Under the pieces are notes generated by a model that saw only the letters and a program-made list of their open reading frames with translations, made no database searches and was not told the origin of the DNA. A program made the position numbers and the translations under genes. Source: Clostridia bacterium (GTDB taxonomy: Bacteria > Bacillota > Clostridia > Oscillospirales > CAG-272). Taken from it: a DNA stretch of 42,116 nt. Shown here piece after piece: positions 1 to 8,100 of this stretch (position 1 is its first letter; each line of letters begins with the position of its first letter). Location of the stretch: NCBI GenBank assembly GCA_017411805.1, contig JAFQPI010000063.1, forward strand, positions 1-42,116, read 5' to 3'.

Positions 1-121
1 GCGAGCAGTTTTGACGGAGCAGATTTTTTCGAGAACAAGGTTCTTTTCGATGATCATATATTAATATTATCAAGGAAAGAACTGTAGTTATCGGGAAAAT
101 CTGCCCGACAAAACCAATTAT
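1..121. other. Left-edge noncoding stretch
   Basis: No coding region is recognisable here. A short hairpin (TCGGG...CCCGA, about positions 91-108) lies before the first gene, and AT-rich sequence around 56-70 could hold a weak -10 element. No convincing -35/-10 pair is visible, so the promoter of the following gene may lie here or outside the window. Confidence 0.4.
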
Positions 122-142
122 GTTCGACTCCCGTACGGCTAA
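122..142 (+). repeat. 21-bp inverted repeat, left copy
   Basis: This sequence (core TTCGACTCCCGTACGGCT) recurs as a perfect reverse complement at 1253-1273, so the pair encloses one complete gene. The right end of this copy touches the ribosome binding site AAGGAGG of that gene. The core resembles the T-loop and 3' acceptor side of a tRNA, but no tRNA can be folded around it. Confidence 0.9.
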
Positions 143-153
143 GGAGGAAAAAG

Positions 154-1161
154 ATGCACAAACAATTGCTTTCAACCGCATTTGCGGCATTTCTGGCACT
201 TGCGTTCGTCTTCGGGATCATTTCTCCGATGGCAGAGAGTACGCAGAAAGATCAGACCTCGGAGGAGATCACGACGGAAGAATATGCCGACGAGCCATCG
301 GCGGCGCCACAGGAGACCGAAAAGCCCGAAATCGAAGAAACTACCGCGCCCCCCGAGACTTCGGACGCTGAAACTACCGCGCCGTCCGAGCCCGAGGAGA
401 GTACGAAGGAAGAGGAAAAGGAGAAAGACGAGCTCCTTTTGCCTATCTTGCCCGAGGGAGCAGTACCGCTATCGCTCTACATAAACGGCAGAGCGATAGA
501 GGATGGCTTTTGCTTTGAGCACGAGGGGAAAATATGGCTTCCCGTCGAGGGATTCGGGGGACTTTTTGACTATGATCTTCTCGCGGCTGAGGAGGGGAAG
601 AGCTATATCGTATCCGGGGAGCGCGCCATTCCCTGTTCTAAAAGGGACAGCGAGGTTACCGTTATCGAATGCGGGGTGCTTTGCGCGCCGATAGAGCCCC
701 TGCTTTCGGCGGCGGGGTTGAACGCGACCGAGATCATCGGAAACGAGATATGTATCTGGGGCGTTCCGACCTTCCCCGAGGCGGAGGATATATATGACGA
801 TGAGGATCTTTATTGGCTTTCACGGATCATTTCTGCGGAGTCGCGCGGCGAGCCCTTCATCGGTCAGCTTGCCGTCGGAACGGTGGTCATCAACCGCACC
901 CGCAGCGATTACTATCCCGACACGATCTATGAGGTTATTTTCGACCGCCTCGGTGGCGTGCAATTCACCCCCGCATCGACAGGAAGCGTCTACCGTGATC
1001 CGACCGAATCGAGCATTCTTGCCGCAAAGCTCTGCCTTGAGGGATTCTCGCTTGACGACGGTATCCTCTTTTTCTTCAACAGCCGCATTGCCGCGGGAAG
1101 CTGGATAACGGCTAACAGGACCTATACCATGACCGTCGGTCAGCACGATTTTTATTCTTGA
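154..1161 (+). CDS. Secreted SleB/CwlJ-type cell wall hydrolase
   Basis: Probable secreted peptidoglycan hydrolase of 335 residues. Residues 1-28 form a signal peptide (KQLL followed by a hydrophobic stretch). Residues 29-105 are a low-complexity linker rich in Glu, Thr and Pro (ETTAP-like units), typical of surface proteins. Residues 110-205 look like a small beta domain of the copper-amine-oxidase N-terminal-like type (LPVEGFGGLF). Residues 215-335 match the Hydrolase_2 family (SleB/CwlJ): the motif RIISAESRGEP carries the expected catalytic Glu, followed by GQLAVGTVVINR and a C-terminal FFFNSRIAAGSW segment. SleB enzymes are lytic transglycosylases of spore cortex, but relatives occur in vegetative cells, so a spore role is only possible. 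The ATG at 154 follows AAGGAGG with good spacing. The gene is monocistronic, ends before a long hairpin, and is enclosed by a 21-bp inverted repeat. Confidence 0.88.
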   Translation: MHKQLLSTAFAAFLALAFVFGIISPMAESTQKDQTSEEITTEEYADEPSAAPQETEKPEIEETTAPPETSDAETTAPSEPEESTKEEEKEKDELLLPILPEGAVPLSLYINGRAIEDGFCFEHEGKIWLPVEGFGGLFDYDLLAAEEGKSYIVSGERAIPCSKRDSEVTVIECGVLCAPIEPLLSAAGLNATEIIGNEICIWGVPTFPEAEDIYDDEDLYWLSRIISAESRGEPFIGQLAVGTVVINRTRSDYYPDTIYEVIFDRLGGVQFTPASTGSVYRDPTESSILAAKLCLEGFSLDDGILFFFNSRIAAGSWITANRTYTMTVGQHDFYS

Positions 1162-1169
1162 AAAGCGAA

Positions 1170-1242
1170 AAGGAATATTATATTTGAATCAGTTTGCACT
1201 CATAATAGAGTATTTGTAAACTATTTCAATATAATATTCCTT
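1170..1242. terminator. Long imperfect hairpin, likely bidirectional terminator
   Basis: AAGGAATATTATATTTGAA (1170-1188) pairs with the segment 1225-1242 (one base slippage), and AGTTT/AAACT inside extends the stem. It lies between the convergent hydrolase and LRR genes. There is no clean T-run, so it may be a terminator or a small palindromic insertion. Confidence 0.55.
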
Positions 1243-1252
1243 ATTGTTTTCT

Positions 1253-1273
1253 TTAGCCGTACGGGAGTCGAAC
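1253..1273 (-). repeat. 21-bp inverted repeat, right copy
   Basis: Perfect reverse complement of 122-142. It lies between the hairpin at 1170-1242 and the end of the LRR gene. Together with the left copy it delimits a 1.15-kb segment carrying one gene. Confidence 0.9.
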
Positions 1274-1332
1274 CTAATTGCCTCACGGCGATTACTTTTC
1301 GCGTATTTCGGCGTGCTTTTACTCGCAAGGTT

Positions 1333-2919
1333 TTAGTCATAGGCGCTTGGAGCTCGATCAACTATGAGCTTCGTGTCGCCGTCCGAGCAATGGACAACGT
1401 CGATATCCGAGCCTCCGAACCAATCGAATCCGCGCTTCATAGCGTTCCATTCGGCAACGGTACCCTCGTAGGTTATGCTCTTTACGTTCGGGCACTCCCA
1501 AAAAGCTGAGTCGCTTATACTGACGATATTCTTTGGTATAAAGATCTCGGTCAGATTTTCCCTGCCCCGAAATGCGCAGGCACCGATCTCGTTGATTCCG
1601 GCGTCTGTCGGGATCACTCCGTTCGAGGCACCGAGCAGAATTTTTTTGATGCCCGACGTCTGCTTGCTGAAGATAGAACGTCCGTCTGTTGAGTAGGTCG
1701 TGTTTTCGGGCGAGATGGATACTGTTTTCAGCTTGTCGCCCGTGCCGATGAAGGCGCTAGATGCAATTGATCTGAGGGTCGATGGGATGGTGATCGACTC
1801 AAGCGCGGGGCAGTATGCGAAAGTGGAGTATTCGATTGTGATTATTCCCTCGGGAATGACGACGGATCTCAATGATTGGCAGTTTGTGAATACGCTTCTT
1901 TCGATCTTTTGGACGTTATCGGGGATGACTACCTCGAGAAGAGAGACGCATCCGGCAAAACAGCCGCTCTCGAGTAGGGTGACTCCGCTCGGGATATCTA
2001 TATTTTTAAGTGACTTGCAATTGTTAAAGATCGATTCGGGTATTCTGGTTAATGACTTGGGCAGAGTGATTCTCTCGAGGCTCGTGCACGAGGAAAAAGT
2101 ATATCCCTCGATCTCGGTAGCCGACTCAGGGAGTCGCACCTCCCTGAGAGAAGAGCATTTGCCGAATGCACCGTTGCCGATAGAGACAACGCCCTCGGGA
2201 ATATAGACCTCGGAAAGGCTTTCGCATCTTGCGAAAGCGTCTGTGCCAATGCTTGTGACCGAATTCGGGAGGATCACGCTTTCAAGATTCTTGCAGTCCA
2301 TAAATGCCGAATCGCCGATCTCGCTGACGCTTTCGGGAATAAAGATACTTTTGAGCGATGAGGCTTTAAAGGCGTCAACGCCAATCTTGGTGATGGTATC
2401 GGGAAGGATCAGGGTGTCGATCGTTTTGCAATTTGCGAGGACTTCCTCACCGATCTCGGTGACCTTGAGTCCGTTATACTCGCTCGGGATCAGGATCACG
2501 TCGCTTTCGTCGGATACGATGGCAACGAGCTTGTAGCTCTTACGGTCTTCTGTTAGGTGAAAACGCGCGTCCTCGGTGGCAACGGTTGGGATCTCCTGGA
2601 TATGAGCGTCCTTGCCGCAAACCGTGCAGGACTTGACGTATTTCGTTTCGTCCGTAAGTACCCAATCGCCGAGACGGTGACCGAGCGGATAGAGATCGCG
2701 TTCCTCGACCTTGTCGCAGGTCGAACAGATGCGTTCTTGCTTACCGGGGGCGGTGCAGGTCGGCTCGGAGACGACCGACCATTCTCCGAATTCGTGAGAA
2801 TGCGGCTCGGGCTCTTTGCCGCCGATCCTGTGTCGGTTTCCGAGATACAGAGCTCCCGCAAGGATCGAGGCAACAATTATGAAAATGACTGCTAAAGTTA
2901 CGATCTCTTTCTTTTTCAT
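1333..2919 (-). CDS. Membrane-anchored BspA-type leucine-rich repeat protein
   Basis: A 528-residue protein of the BspA/LRR_5 group. The start ATG at 2919 is chosen because AAAGGAG lies 7-8 bases upstream; an in-frame upstream extension overlaps the promoter. Residues 6-26 form one transmembrane helix, so the rest is probably outside the cell. Residues about 37-105 carry two CxxC pairs in a repeat of HEFGEW / PTCTAPG type, a small cysteine module common in Clostridia surface proteins. Residues about 130-470 hold roughly 14 LRR units of the form LxxVxIPxSVxxIGxxAFxxC. The C-terminal cap has the pattern GTVAEWN...VVHCSDGD, shared with the sigma-linked LRR proteins at 25.2, 35.5 and 37.6 kb. Unlike those, it has no sigma factor next to it and lacks the KDxRLLEAxDYID start. 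A surface adhesin or ligand-binding role is an inference. Confidence 0.85.
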   Translation of the reverse strand: MKKKEIVTLAVIFIIVASILAGALYLGNRHRIGGKEPEPHSHEFGEWSVVSEPTCTAPGKQERICSTCDKVEERDLYPLGHRLGDWVLTDETKYVKSCTVCGKDAHIQEIPTVATEDARFHLTEDRKSYKLVAIVSDESDVILIPSEYNGLKVTEIGEEVLANCKTIDTLILPDTITKIGVDAFKASSLKSIFIPESVSEIGDSAFMDCKNLESVILPNSVTSIGTDAFARCESLSEVYIPEGVVSIGNGAFGKCSSLREVRLPESATEIEGYTFSSCTSLERITLPKSLTRIPESIFNNCKSLKNIDIPSGVTLLESGCFAGCVSLLEVVIPDNVQKIERSVFTNCQSLRSVVIPEGIITIEYSTFAYCPALESITIPSTLRSIASSAFIGTGDKLKTVSISPENTTYSTDGRSIFSKQTSGIKKILLGASNGVIPTDAGINEIGACAFRGRENLTEIFIPKNIVSISDSAFWECPNVKSITYEGTVAEWNAMKRGFDWFGGSDIDVVHCSDGDTKLIVDRAPSAYD

Positions 2920-2951
2920 TCGGAAGCTCCTTTTGATAATTTCTCGGATTA

Positions 2952-2980
2952 ATGATACCATATTTTCATGCGGATGTCAA
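2952..2980 (-). promoter_or_regulatory. Vegetative promoter of the LRR gene
   Basis: On the minus strand TTGACA (2975-2980) and TATCAT (2952-2957) are separated by exactly 17 bases, about 33 bases upstream of the ATG at 2919. Confidence 0.8.
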
Positions 2981-2990
2981 GCAAATCAAA

Positions 2991-3026
2991 AAGGGACTGA
3001 ATCACTCATTAATGAATCAGTCCCTT
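2991..3026 (-). terminator. Terminator of the CarD-like gene
   Basis: AAGGGACTGA (2991-3000) pairs with TCAGTCCCTT (3017-3026). On the minus strand it follows the stop codon at 3030 directly and is followed by a T-run, as expected of a rho-independent terminator. Confidence 0.85.
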
Positions 3027-3029
3027 CTA

Positions 3030-3536
3030 TTACTGCGCTTCGGCGATTCCCTCGGAGACGATACGGTGTATCTCCTCGCGGGCGATACCGAGAACTGCGG
3101 AAAGCTCTCCGTAGAGGCATTGCTTTGCGGTGTATTCAAAATCATTGTCGAGATCGGGGATACGGCGGCGCGTTTTTCTGAAAAGCTCGCGGCGTGCGCG
3201 GACGGTCTTGATTATACTGACAAAACCTTCGGGGGCTCCCTCGCGGATAGTCTCTCGGTATGCTTCCTTACGGTGCTTTTCTATAGCGACGGCGACCTTT
3301 TCGATCGCGGAAAGACGCGAGAGGAGCGCCTCTGCCTCTTCCTTTGAAATGAGGGGGCGCATAACGACCTGAACGTTGTCCACGGGAGTGTAAATTACAA
3401 GACTCGAATGGTCGGATATTGGTGTCAGCTTATAAAAGCTTCGCGTGTCCGCTGAATCAAAGGGCGAAGAGCATATTTCACTGACGCGACACACGCCGTT
3501 GGTGCCGTAAAACAGCAGATCTCCTATCTGAAACAT
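3030..3536 (-). CDS. CarD/CdnL-family transcription regulator
   Basis: A 168-residue protein with an N-terminal RNA polymerase interaction domain of the CarD_CdnL_TRCF family (FQIGDLLFYGTNGVCRV, then a Tudor-like beta barrel with FYKLTPISD and IYTPVDN) and a helical C-terminal half. CarD proteins bind the RNA polymerase beta subunit and stabilise the open complex at promoters. The start is placed at the ATG at 3536: an in-frame TTG at 3569 is only a few bases from the predicted transcription start, while AAGGAG lies 12 bases before 3536. The gene stands alone with its own strong promoter and terminator. Family assignment is good; the target promoters are unknown. Confidence 0.85.
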   Translation of the reverse strand: MFQIGDLLFYGTNGVCRVSEICSSPFDSADTRSFYKLTPISDHSSLVIYTPVDNVQVVMRPLISKEEAEALLSRLSAIEKVAVAIEKHRKEAYRETIREGAPEGFVSIIKTVRARRELFRKTRRRIPDLDNDFEYTAKQCLYGELSAVLGIAREEIHRIVSEGIAEAQ

Positions 3537-3582
3537 TTCAATTTCATACTCCTTCTGGGCATAATTCAATGATTATACATAT

Positions 3583-3611
3583 ATTATACACCAAAAAAAC
3601 GCATTTGTCAA
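3583..3611 (-). promoter_or_regulatory. Strong vegetative promoter of the CarD-like gene
   Basis: On the minus strand TTGACA (3606-3611) and TATAAT (3583-3588) are both consensus and 17 bases apart. Transcription would start near 3576, which favours the ATG at 3536 over the TTG at 3569. Confidence 0.88.
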
Positions 3612-3645
3612 ACAATTTATTCGCAAAAAATTGTAAATATTGCGC

Positions 3646-4122
3646 TCAATTCATATTTTTTAGCCTGTCTATCGTGTTTTGAAGGATAATTTCGGCAGAA
3701 AGGCTGTCTATGACGTTCTTCCTTCGTCCTCCGCGGGTATCGGTAGCGTTGAGATAGCGTGAGGCGGCAACGGTGGTCAGCCTCTCGTCGGTCATGGCAA
3801 CGGGGATACCTGCGGCGGCAGAAAGGCGGCGGGCAAAATCGCGGCATCGATCAGCGCGTGCGCCTTCGCTTCCGTCCATGTTTCGGGGAAGACCGACGAC
3901 GGCGGCAACAACGCCCTTTTCCTTTATTATCCTTGCTATCTCGGCGGCGGTCTTGTCTATACCGCCAACGCGGACGTTTCCGATGCCCGACGCGAGAAAG
4001 CGGGAGGCATCAGAGACGGCAAGCCCCGTTCTTGCCTCGCCGAAGTCAACTCCTATGAGGCGTCCCTTCGTCTCTTTTATTTCCGAGAGATCGGCAAGTG
4101 CGATCGAATCAAATTCTGACAT
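3646..4122 (-). CDS. ruvX: RuvX/YqgF Holliday junction resolvase-like nuclease
   Basis: A 158-residue protein of the YqgF family with an RNase H-like fold. The N-terminal motif GVDFGEARTG (residues 24-33) contains the catalytic Asp26. The second conserved strand VVGLPRNMDGSEG and the later MTDERLTT motif are also present, so the active site looks complete. In Escherichia coli the relative YqgF is essential and processes pre-16S rRNA ends; a role in Holliday junction resolution is the older annotation. The ATG at 4122 lies five bases after the stop codon of the AraC-type gene, so the two are probably cotranscribed at the end of the TIR-gtrA-comM-araC run. Confidence 0.9.
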   Translation of the reverse strand: MSEFDSIALADLSEIKETKGRLIGVDFGEARTGLAVSDASRFLASGIGNVRVGGIDKTAAEIARIIKEKGVVAAVVGLPRNMDGSEGARADRCRDFARRLSAAAGIPVAMTDERLTTVAASRYLNATDTRGGRRKNVIDSLSAEIILQNTIDRLKNMN

Positions 4123-4127
4123 TGTAA

Positions 4128-5003
4128 TTAATCCTTTGAGGCAGAAGAAATTGGTCTGTAGATCGGCAACAGCGATGCGCCGTCCGTTCTTGTTGCGCCG
4201 TCGCGGCGGAATTCACTCGGCGTCATGCCGCGGAATTTTGCAAAAGCGCGGTTGAAGGTACGGAGGGTGGAAAAACCGACCGCCTCGGCGATCTCCGTGA
4301 TCTGCATGTCCTCGCGGCGAAGCAGACGGCATGCGTGCGAGATGCGCAGCGAGTTGATATAATCGTTGAAGCGAATGCCGAGCTTGCCCGAGAAGAGATG
4401 CGAGATATAATATTTGCTCAGATGGAGCTCGGATTCAAGCACCTCGAGCGAGAGCTCCTCCGCGAAATGCTCGGAGCAGTAACCGACGACCTCGCGGACG
4501 GCTCTCGAGTCGCCCGTTCTCGGCGCGGAAAGGCTCATAAGCGGCAAAAGCTTACCGAAGAGAGCGAGCAGGCAGCCGCGTATCACAGAGTCGCTGTAAA
4601 GATCGCCGCCCGTGTGATGATGTCCGGTGAAGGTGAAGAGCGTTTTCGTCAGCGCGTTGATCTCGGGATCGAGACCCGCGCCCTTGATCAGAGCCGAGCT
4701 TGGCACGCGCGAGGTGAAGATCGGCAAAAATTCGGGCATAAGATCGGGCGAGACGATGAAGAGACGGTATTTCTCGGGATTTTTTGTGACAAAGCTGTGG
4801 ACTTGATTGGGAAAGGCGATGAAGATGTCGCCGGGCTCGATCAAGGTCTCTTCGGTGTCGGCAAGCCCGACGGTCTCTCCTTCGAGGAGCTGAACGAATT
4901 CGATATGGTAATGCAGATGCGGACTGCATCTGAGCTTGGCTTTATAGTTGTTGTCGCCTCGGCAGAAGAAATCGGAGGCGCGGTTTTCATATACTGCGGA
5001 CAT
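4128..5003 (-). CDS. AraC-family transcription regulator with cupin domain
   Basis: A 291-residue regulator. Residues about 20-110 form a cupin-like ligand-binding domain (PHLHYHIEF, then the metal-free beta barrel). Residues about 185-285 hold the two helix-turn-helix units of AraC proteins, including LSKYYISHLF and ITEIAEAVGF, and the family signature GMTPSEFR. The ATG at 5003 is preferred over an in-frame TTG at 5015, which lies inside the comM coding sequence; the ATG follows the comM stop by two bases and has GGGGGT upstream. Such regulators usually respond to small metabolites such as sugars, but no sugar gene is adjacent, so its ligand cannot be named. Confidence 0.88.
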   Translation of the reverse strand: MSAVYENRASDFFCRGDNNYKAKLRCSPHLHYHIEFVQLLEGETVGLADTEETLIEPGDIFIAFPNQVHSFVTKNPEKYRLFIVSPDLMPEFLPIFTSRVPSSALIKGAGLDPEINALTKTLFTFTGHHHTGGDLYSDSVIRGCLLALFGKLLPLMSLSAPRTGDSRAVREVVGYCSEHFAEELSLEVLESELHLSKYYISHLFSGKLGIRFNDYINSLRISHACRLLRREDMQITEIAEAVGFSTLRTFNRAFAKFRGMTPSEFRRDGATRTDGASLLPIYRPISSASKD

Positions 5004-5005
5004 GA

Positions 5006-6562
5006 TTACCCCCAATATTTTTTGTCAAGGCTTCGGAGGGTAATGGCCTCGGCGATGTGATTAGCCTCGATCTTTTCGGATGCCGCAAGGTCTGCGACCG
5101 TACGCGCCATGCGAAGAACTCTGTCGTATCCGCGCGCGGAAAGACCGAGTCGGTCGTATGCCATTCTCATGATCTCGACAGCCTGATCGGTGGGATGGCA
5201 GGTGCGGCGGATCGCGGAGGCATCGAGCTGTGCGTTTGAAAAGATTCCGAGACCGTCAAGCCCCTCGGAGGCAAGACGGCGATGCATAAATTCACGCGCG
5301 GCGATAACACGCTCGCGGATCTGTGCCGACGTTTCGGTATTCTCGGTGCGTGCCGAGATCTCGTCGTAGGAGAGGGAGGGGAGCTCGATCTGTATGTCGA
5401 TTCGGTCAAGCAGAGGACCGCTTATCTTCGATATGTAGCGCGCGACCTCGCCCTTTCCGCAACTGCATTTGCGGGTCGGATGGCCAAAATAGCCGCATCG
5501 GCAGGGGTTCATTGCCGCAACGAGCATAAAGGTACAGGGATAGGTCACACGGCCGAGCGCGCGGGTGATGGTAACTCGCCTGTCCTCGATCGGCTGGCGG
5601 AGGTTGTCGGTGATGCTCTTCGGAAACTCGGGGAGCTCGTCAAGGAAGAGTACACCGTTATGCGCGAGCGAGATCTCGCCGGGCTTCGGGTTTGCGCCGC
5701 CGCCGACGAGCGAGACCGCCGACATCGTGTGGTGCGGCGAGCGGAAGGGGCGCGAGGTAAGCAGCGACGAGCCCTCGGGGAGAGTTCCCGCAACCGAGTG
5801 GATCTTCGTCGTTTCGATAGCCTCATCGAAGGTAAGAGGAGGCAGGATCGTGGGCAGACGCTTGGCAAGCATTGATTTTCCCGTGCCGGGAGGTCCGATA
5901 AGAAGAATATTGTGTCCGCCTGCGGCGGCGATCTCCATGGCGCGCTTTGCCGCAAGCTGACCCTTGACGTCGGCAAAATCTATCCCTCCCGCGTAAGCGT
6001 CCTCAAAGGAATGCTTGTCCGACGGGGTGGGGGAGAGGGGCTTTTTGCCGTTGAGATGATCGACAATATCGCGGATGTGGCGGACGGCATAGACGGTTAT
6101 GCCCTCGACGGCAGCCGCTTCGCGCGCGTTTTCTGCGGGAGCGTAGAATTCACGGAAGCCGTCGCGCTTTGCGTCGGCGCACATGGAAAGCACGCCCTTG
6201 ACGGGGCGCACCTCGCCCGTCAGCGAAAGCTCGCCCGTGAAGCAGCGTCCCTCGAAGGAAACTCCCTGCATGACAATACCGCCGCATCGCATGATTCCGA
6301 GAAGCATGGGGACGTCAAAAGCCGAGCCCTCTTTTCTTCGGTCCGCGGGCGCGAGATTTATTGTAAATGATAGGTCGGGGAAGGGATATCCGCTGTTGAA
6401 GCAGGCGGATTTCATACGGTCGCGTGCTTCCTTGACTGCAGTATCGGGGAGACCGACCACCTGGCAGATCCCCTGATCCGAGGAGGGATAGCCGTCAACC
6501 TCGATCGTGACGCGGAAGCTGTCTATGCCCGCAAGCGCGGCGCTGTAAACTTTAGAGATCAT
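5006..6562 (-). CDS. comM: ComM/YifB-family AAA+ ATPase (Mg chelatase-like)
   Basis: A 518-residue protein with full-length family architecture. The N-terminal domain (about 1-170) is of the ChlI/Lon-protease-like fold (VVGLPDTAVKEARDRM). The AAA+ core has Walker A GPPGTGKS at about 223-230 and Walker B GVLFLDELPEF near 303-313. A cysteine cluster (PCRCGYFG...KCSC) follows, and a C-terminal Mg_chelatase_C helical region ends the protein. In naturally competent bacteria ComM is a helicase that promotes branch migration during integration of DNA; in other bacteria its role is unclear. It is transcribed with gtrA upstream (18-bp gap) and the AraC regulator downstream (2-bp gap). The ATG at 6562 has GGAG six bases upstream. 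Confidence 0.93.
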   Translation of the reverse strand: MISKVYSAALAGIDSFRVTIEVDGYPSSDQGICQVVGLPDTAVKEARDRMKSACFNSGYPFPDLSFTINLAPADRRKEGSAFDVPMLLGIMRCGGIVMQGVSFEGRCFTGELSLTGEVRPVKGVLSMCADAKRDGFREFYAPAENAREAAAVEGITVYAVRHIRDIVDHLNGKKPLSPTPSDKHSFEDAYAGGIDFADVKGQLAAKRAMEIAAAGGHNILLIGPPGTGKSMLAKRLPTILPPLTFDEAIETTKIHSVAGTLPEGSSLLTSRPFRSPHHTMSAVSLVGGGANPKPGEISLAHNGVLFLDELPEFPKSITDNLRQPIEDRRVTITRALGRVTYPCTFMLVAAMNPCRCGYFGHPTRKCSCGKGEVARYISKISGPLLDRIDIQIELPSLSYDEISARTENTETSAQIRERVIAAREFMHRRLASEGLDGLGIFSNAQLDASAIRRTCHPTDQAVEIMRMAYDRLGLSARGYDRVLRMARTVADLAASEKIEANHIAEAITLRSLDKKYWG

Positions 6563-6580
6563 TTTTTGCTCCGTTCCGTT

Positions 6581-7075
6581 TTACGATTGCTTTTTTTTGA
6601 AAACGAGAAGTTTTGAGAGAATATAGTTGAGAATCGTTACGAGAACGACCGAGATGCCCATCGCGATGAGATCGGCATCGAAGGTGATGATGATCGTGAA
6701 GGGCTTGTATCCGAGCGCGTTAAGGAGTGCGGGAACGCCGACTCCGAGACCGACCTCGACAAAGTAGGTGAAAAGGCGGGAGAGGGTAAATTCGCCGAAC
6801 TGGATGAGAACGGCGCGCTTGCCGCTGACCTTATCCTGAAATACCCAGCTTTTGTTGGTGAAGAAGGCAAAGATAACGCCCGCTACCCATCCGAGCGACG
6901 TGGCGATGGCGCGGAGCACAGCTGCTTTACCGCCTCCCTCGGAAAGATCAATCGAAAAAATCGGCGCAAAGCCGTATATCGTGCCGAGTCTGATGCCGTA
7001 AGCAACTACGGTCGTCATCAGACCGACGATGATGTAAACGATAATTTCACGGTATTTTTTGAACAGTTCTTTCAT
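6581..7075 (-). CDS. GtrA-family membrane protein
   Basis: A 164-residue integral membrane protein with four predicted transmembrane helices, beginning with the typical GtrA sequence KKYREIIVYIIVGLMTTVV and containing the helix ...FAFFTNKSWVF... characteristic of the family. GtrA proteins are thought to move undecaprenyl-phosphate-linked sugars across the membrane or act with a glycosyltransferase, but no glycosyltransferase lies nearby. The start codon ATG overlaps the stop codon of the double-TIR gene by four bases (ATGA), so both are translated from one message. Confidence 0.88.
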   Translation of the reverse strand: MKELFKKYREIIVYIIVGLMTTVVAYGIRLGTIYGFAPIFSIDLSEGGGKAAVLRAIATSLGWVAGVIFAFFTNKSWVFQDKVSGKRAVLIQFGEFTLSRLFTYFVEVGLGVGVPALLNALGYKPFTIIITFDADLIAMGISVVLVTILNYILSKLLVFKKKQS

Positions 7076-8094
7076 TTTTGCGATTCCTTAAATTTTTCAA
7101 TAATTTTATCGATCACGGCATCAAGATAAGCCATATCGAAACGAACGCCGTTGAATCTTGATACACTCTCGATCTCTGCGGGCAATCTTCTTGGAAATTC
7201 AAATCCGTCAAGCATGACGGGAATAATATTTTTATTTGAATTAATTGCGCAAGTAATTTCCTGCCTTACCCAATCCTTTTCATTGCGGCAACGCGCCAAT
7301 GCCCGTTTGGGTAAAACAAGAACGAAGTTGGTGCAATTGTTTATGGCGTCAATAATGCTGTTGTCAAAGTAACCTCCCTTGAGAGAATCGTAATCGTAAA
7401 ACACCGAATAACCGCGGTTTTTGAGCTCGCTGCAGATGAGCTTTGCCACAACGTCGCCGCCCTTACGGCGATAGCTTATAAAAACTTGATAACGCGGCTT
7501 GGTCGGTTCGGTATTTTGTGCCGTAGCTTCGGGCTTTATTGGAGCTGAAACGGGCGGTTTTGACTTTGGCGGTTTTGACTTTGGCGGTTCTGATTTTGGA
7601 GGCTCGGCTTTCGGGATTTCGGTTTCAGGCTGCTTTTTGGGCACGGGTACAGAATTCTTTTCGGTTTGGATCTCTTTTTTGGGAGCCGATGATTCAAAGC
7701 TCTTGATGCATGAGATCAATTGATCGGTGCTTGAAAACTTATAGGCGAACAGAGAAGGTGTTGAATCAAGCAATAACCGCATTGAAGGCGGCGCCTCCAC
7801 AGGTTCAAGATAGACCATAAGGATCTCTTTGTTCTGATGCAAGGCATACAAGATTTCATTTTTGCAGTTGGTGGATTTAAGCAGATTATTTGTGAGAAAG
7901 ACAATAGCTTTATAGCTGCGATCCAATTGCTTTGCTATATAATCCGGCCATTCATACCCGGCTTCGATACCTCTGTCGTACCAGAATCGTATCTTCTCGC
8001 GGTCAAGAGCCTCGAGTATTGGCAAAATTTTGTCGGTATCTGCATGTGCATAGCTGATGAATATGTAGTTTTCGTTTCCTTCGTAGATATTCAT
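7072..8094 (-). CDS. Double TIR-domain protein
   Basis: A 340-residue protein with two complete TIR domains. The first covers residues about 8-130 (YIFISYAHAD, then FWYDRGIEAG) and the second about 201-335 (YQVFISYRRKG, then VFYDYDSLKGG). Both keep a glutamate at the position used for NAD cleavage in TIR enzymes (Glu80 in KSTNCKNEI, Glu279 in DWVRQEI). Residues about 140-200 are a linker of repeated PPKSEPPKSK units. Bacterial TIR domains serve in antiphage NAD depletion or signalling; neither can be decided here, because no recognisable sensor, STING, SIR2 or CRISPR partner is next to it. The gene looks AT-richer than its neighbours and overlaps gtrA by four bases, which may reflect insertion at the head of an older operon. 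The ATG at 8094 has GAGG upstream. Confidence 0.87.
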   Translation of the reverse strand: MNIYEGNENYIFISYAHADTDKILPILEALDREKIRFWYDRGIEAGYEWPDYIAKQLDRSYKAIVFLTNNLLKSTNCKNEILYALHQNKEILMVYLEPVEAPPSMRLLLDSTPSLFAYKFSSTDQLISCIKSFESSAPKKEIQTEKNSVPVPKKQPETEIPKAEPPKSEPPKSKPPKSKPPVSAPIKPEATAQNTEPTKPRYQVFISYRRKGGDVVAKLICSELKNRGYSVFYDYDSLKGGYFDNSIIDAINNCTNFVLVLPKRALARCRNEKDWVRQEITCAINSNKNIIPVMLDGFEFPRRLPAEIESVSRFNGVRFDMAYLDAVIDKIIEKFKESQK

Positions 8095-8100
8095 TGTAAC

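Noticed and set aside
122-142. tRNA gene or tRNA fragment at the inverted repeat
   Set aside because: The core resembles a T-loop and acceptor end, but the T-stem does not pair in either copy and no D- or anticodon arm can be found beside it.
3537-3569. TTG start for the CarD-like protein
   Set aside because: It lies within a few bases of the predicted transcription start and has no ribosome binding site; the ATG at 3536 fits better.
4335-5060. Long open frames opposite to the AraC and comM genes
   Set aside because: They mirror the codon structure of the real genes on the other strand, show no domain and no ribosome binding site.
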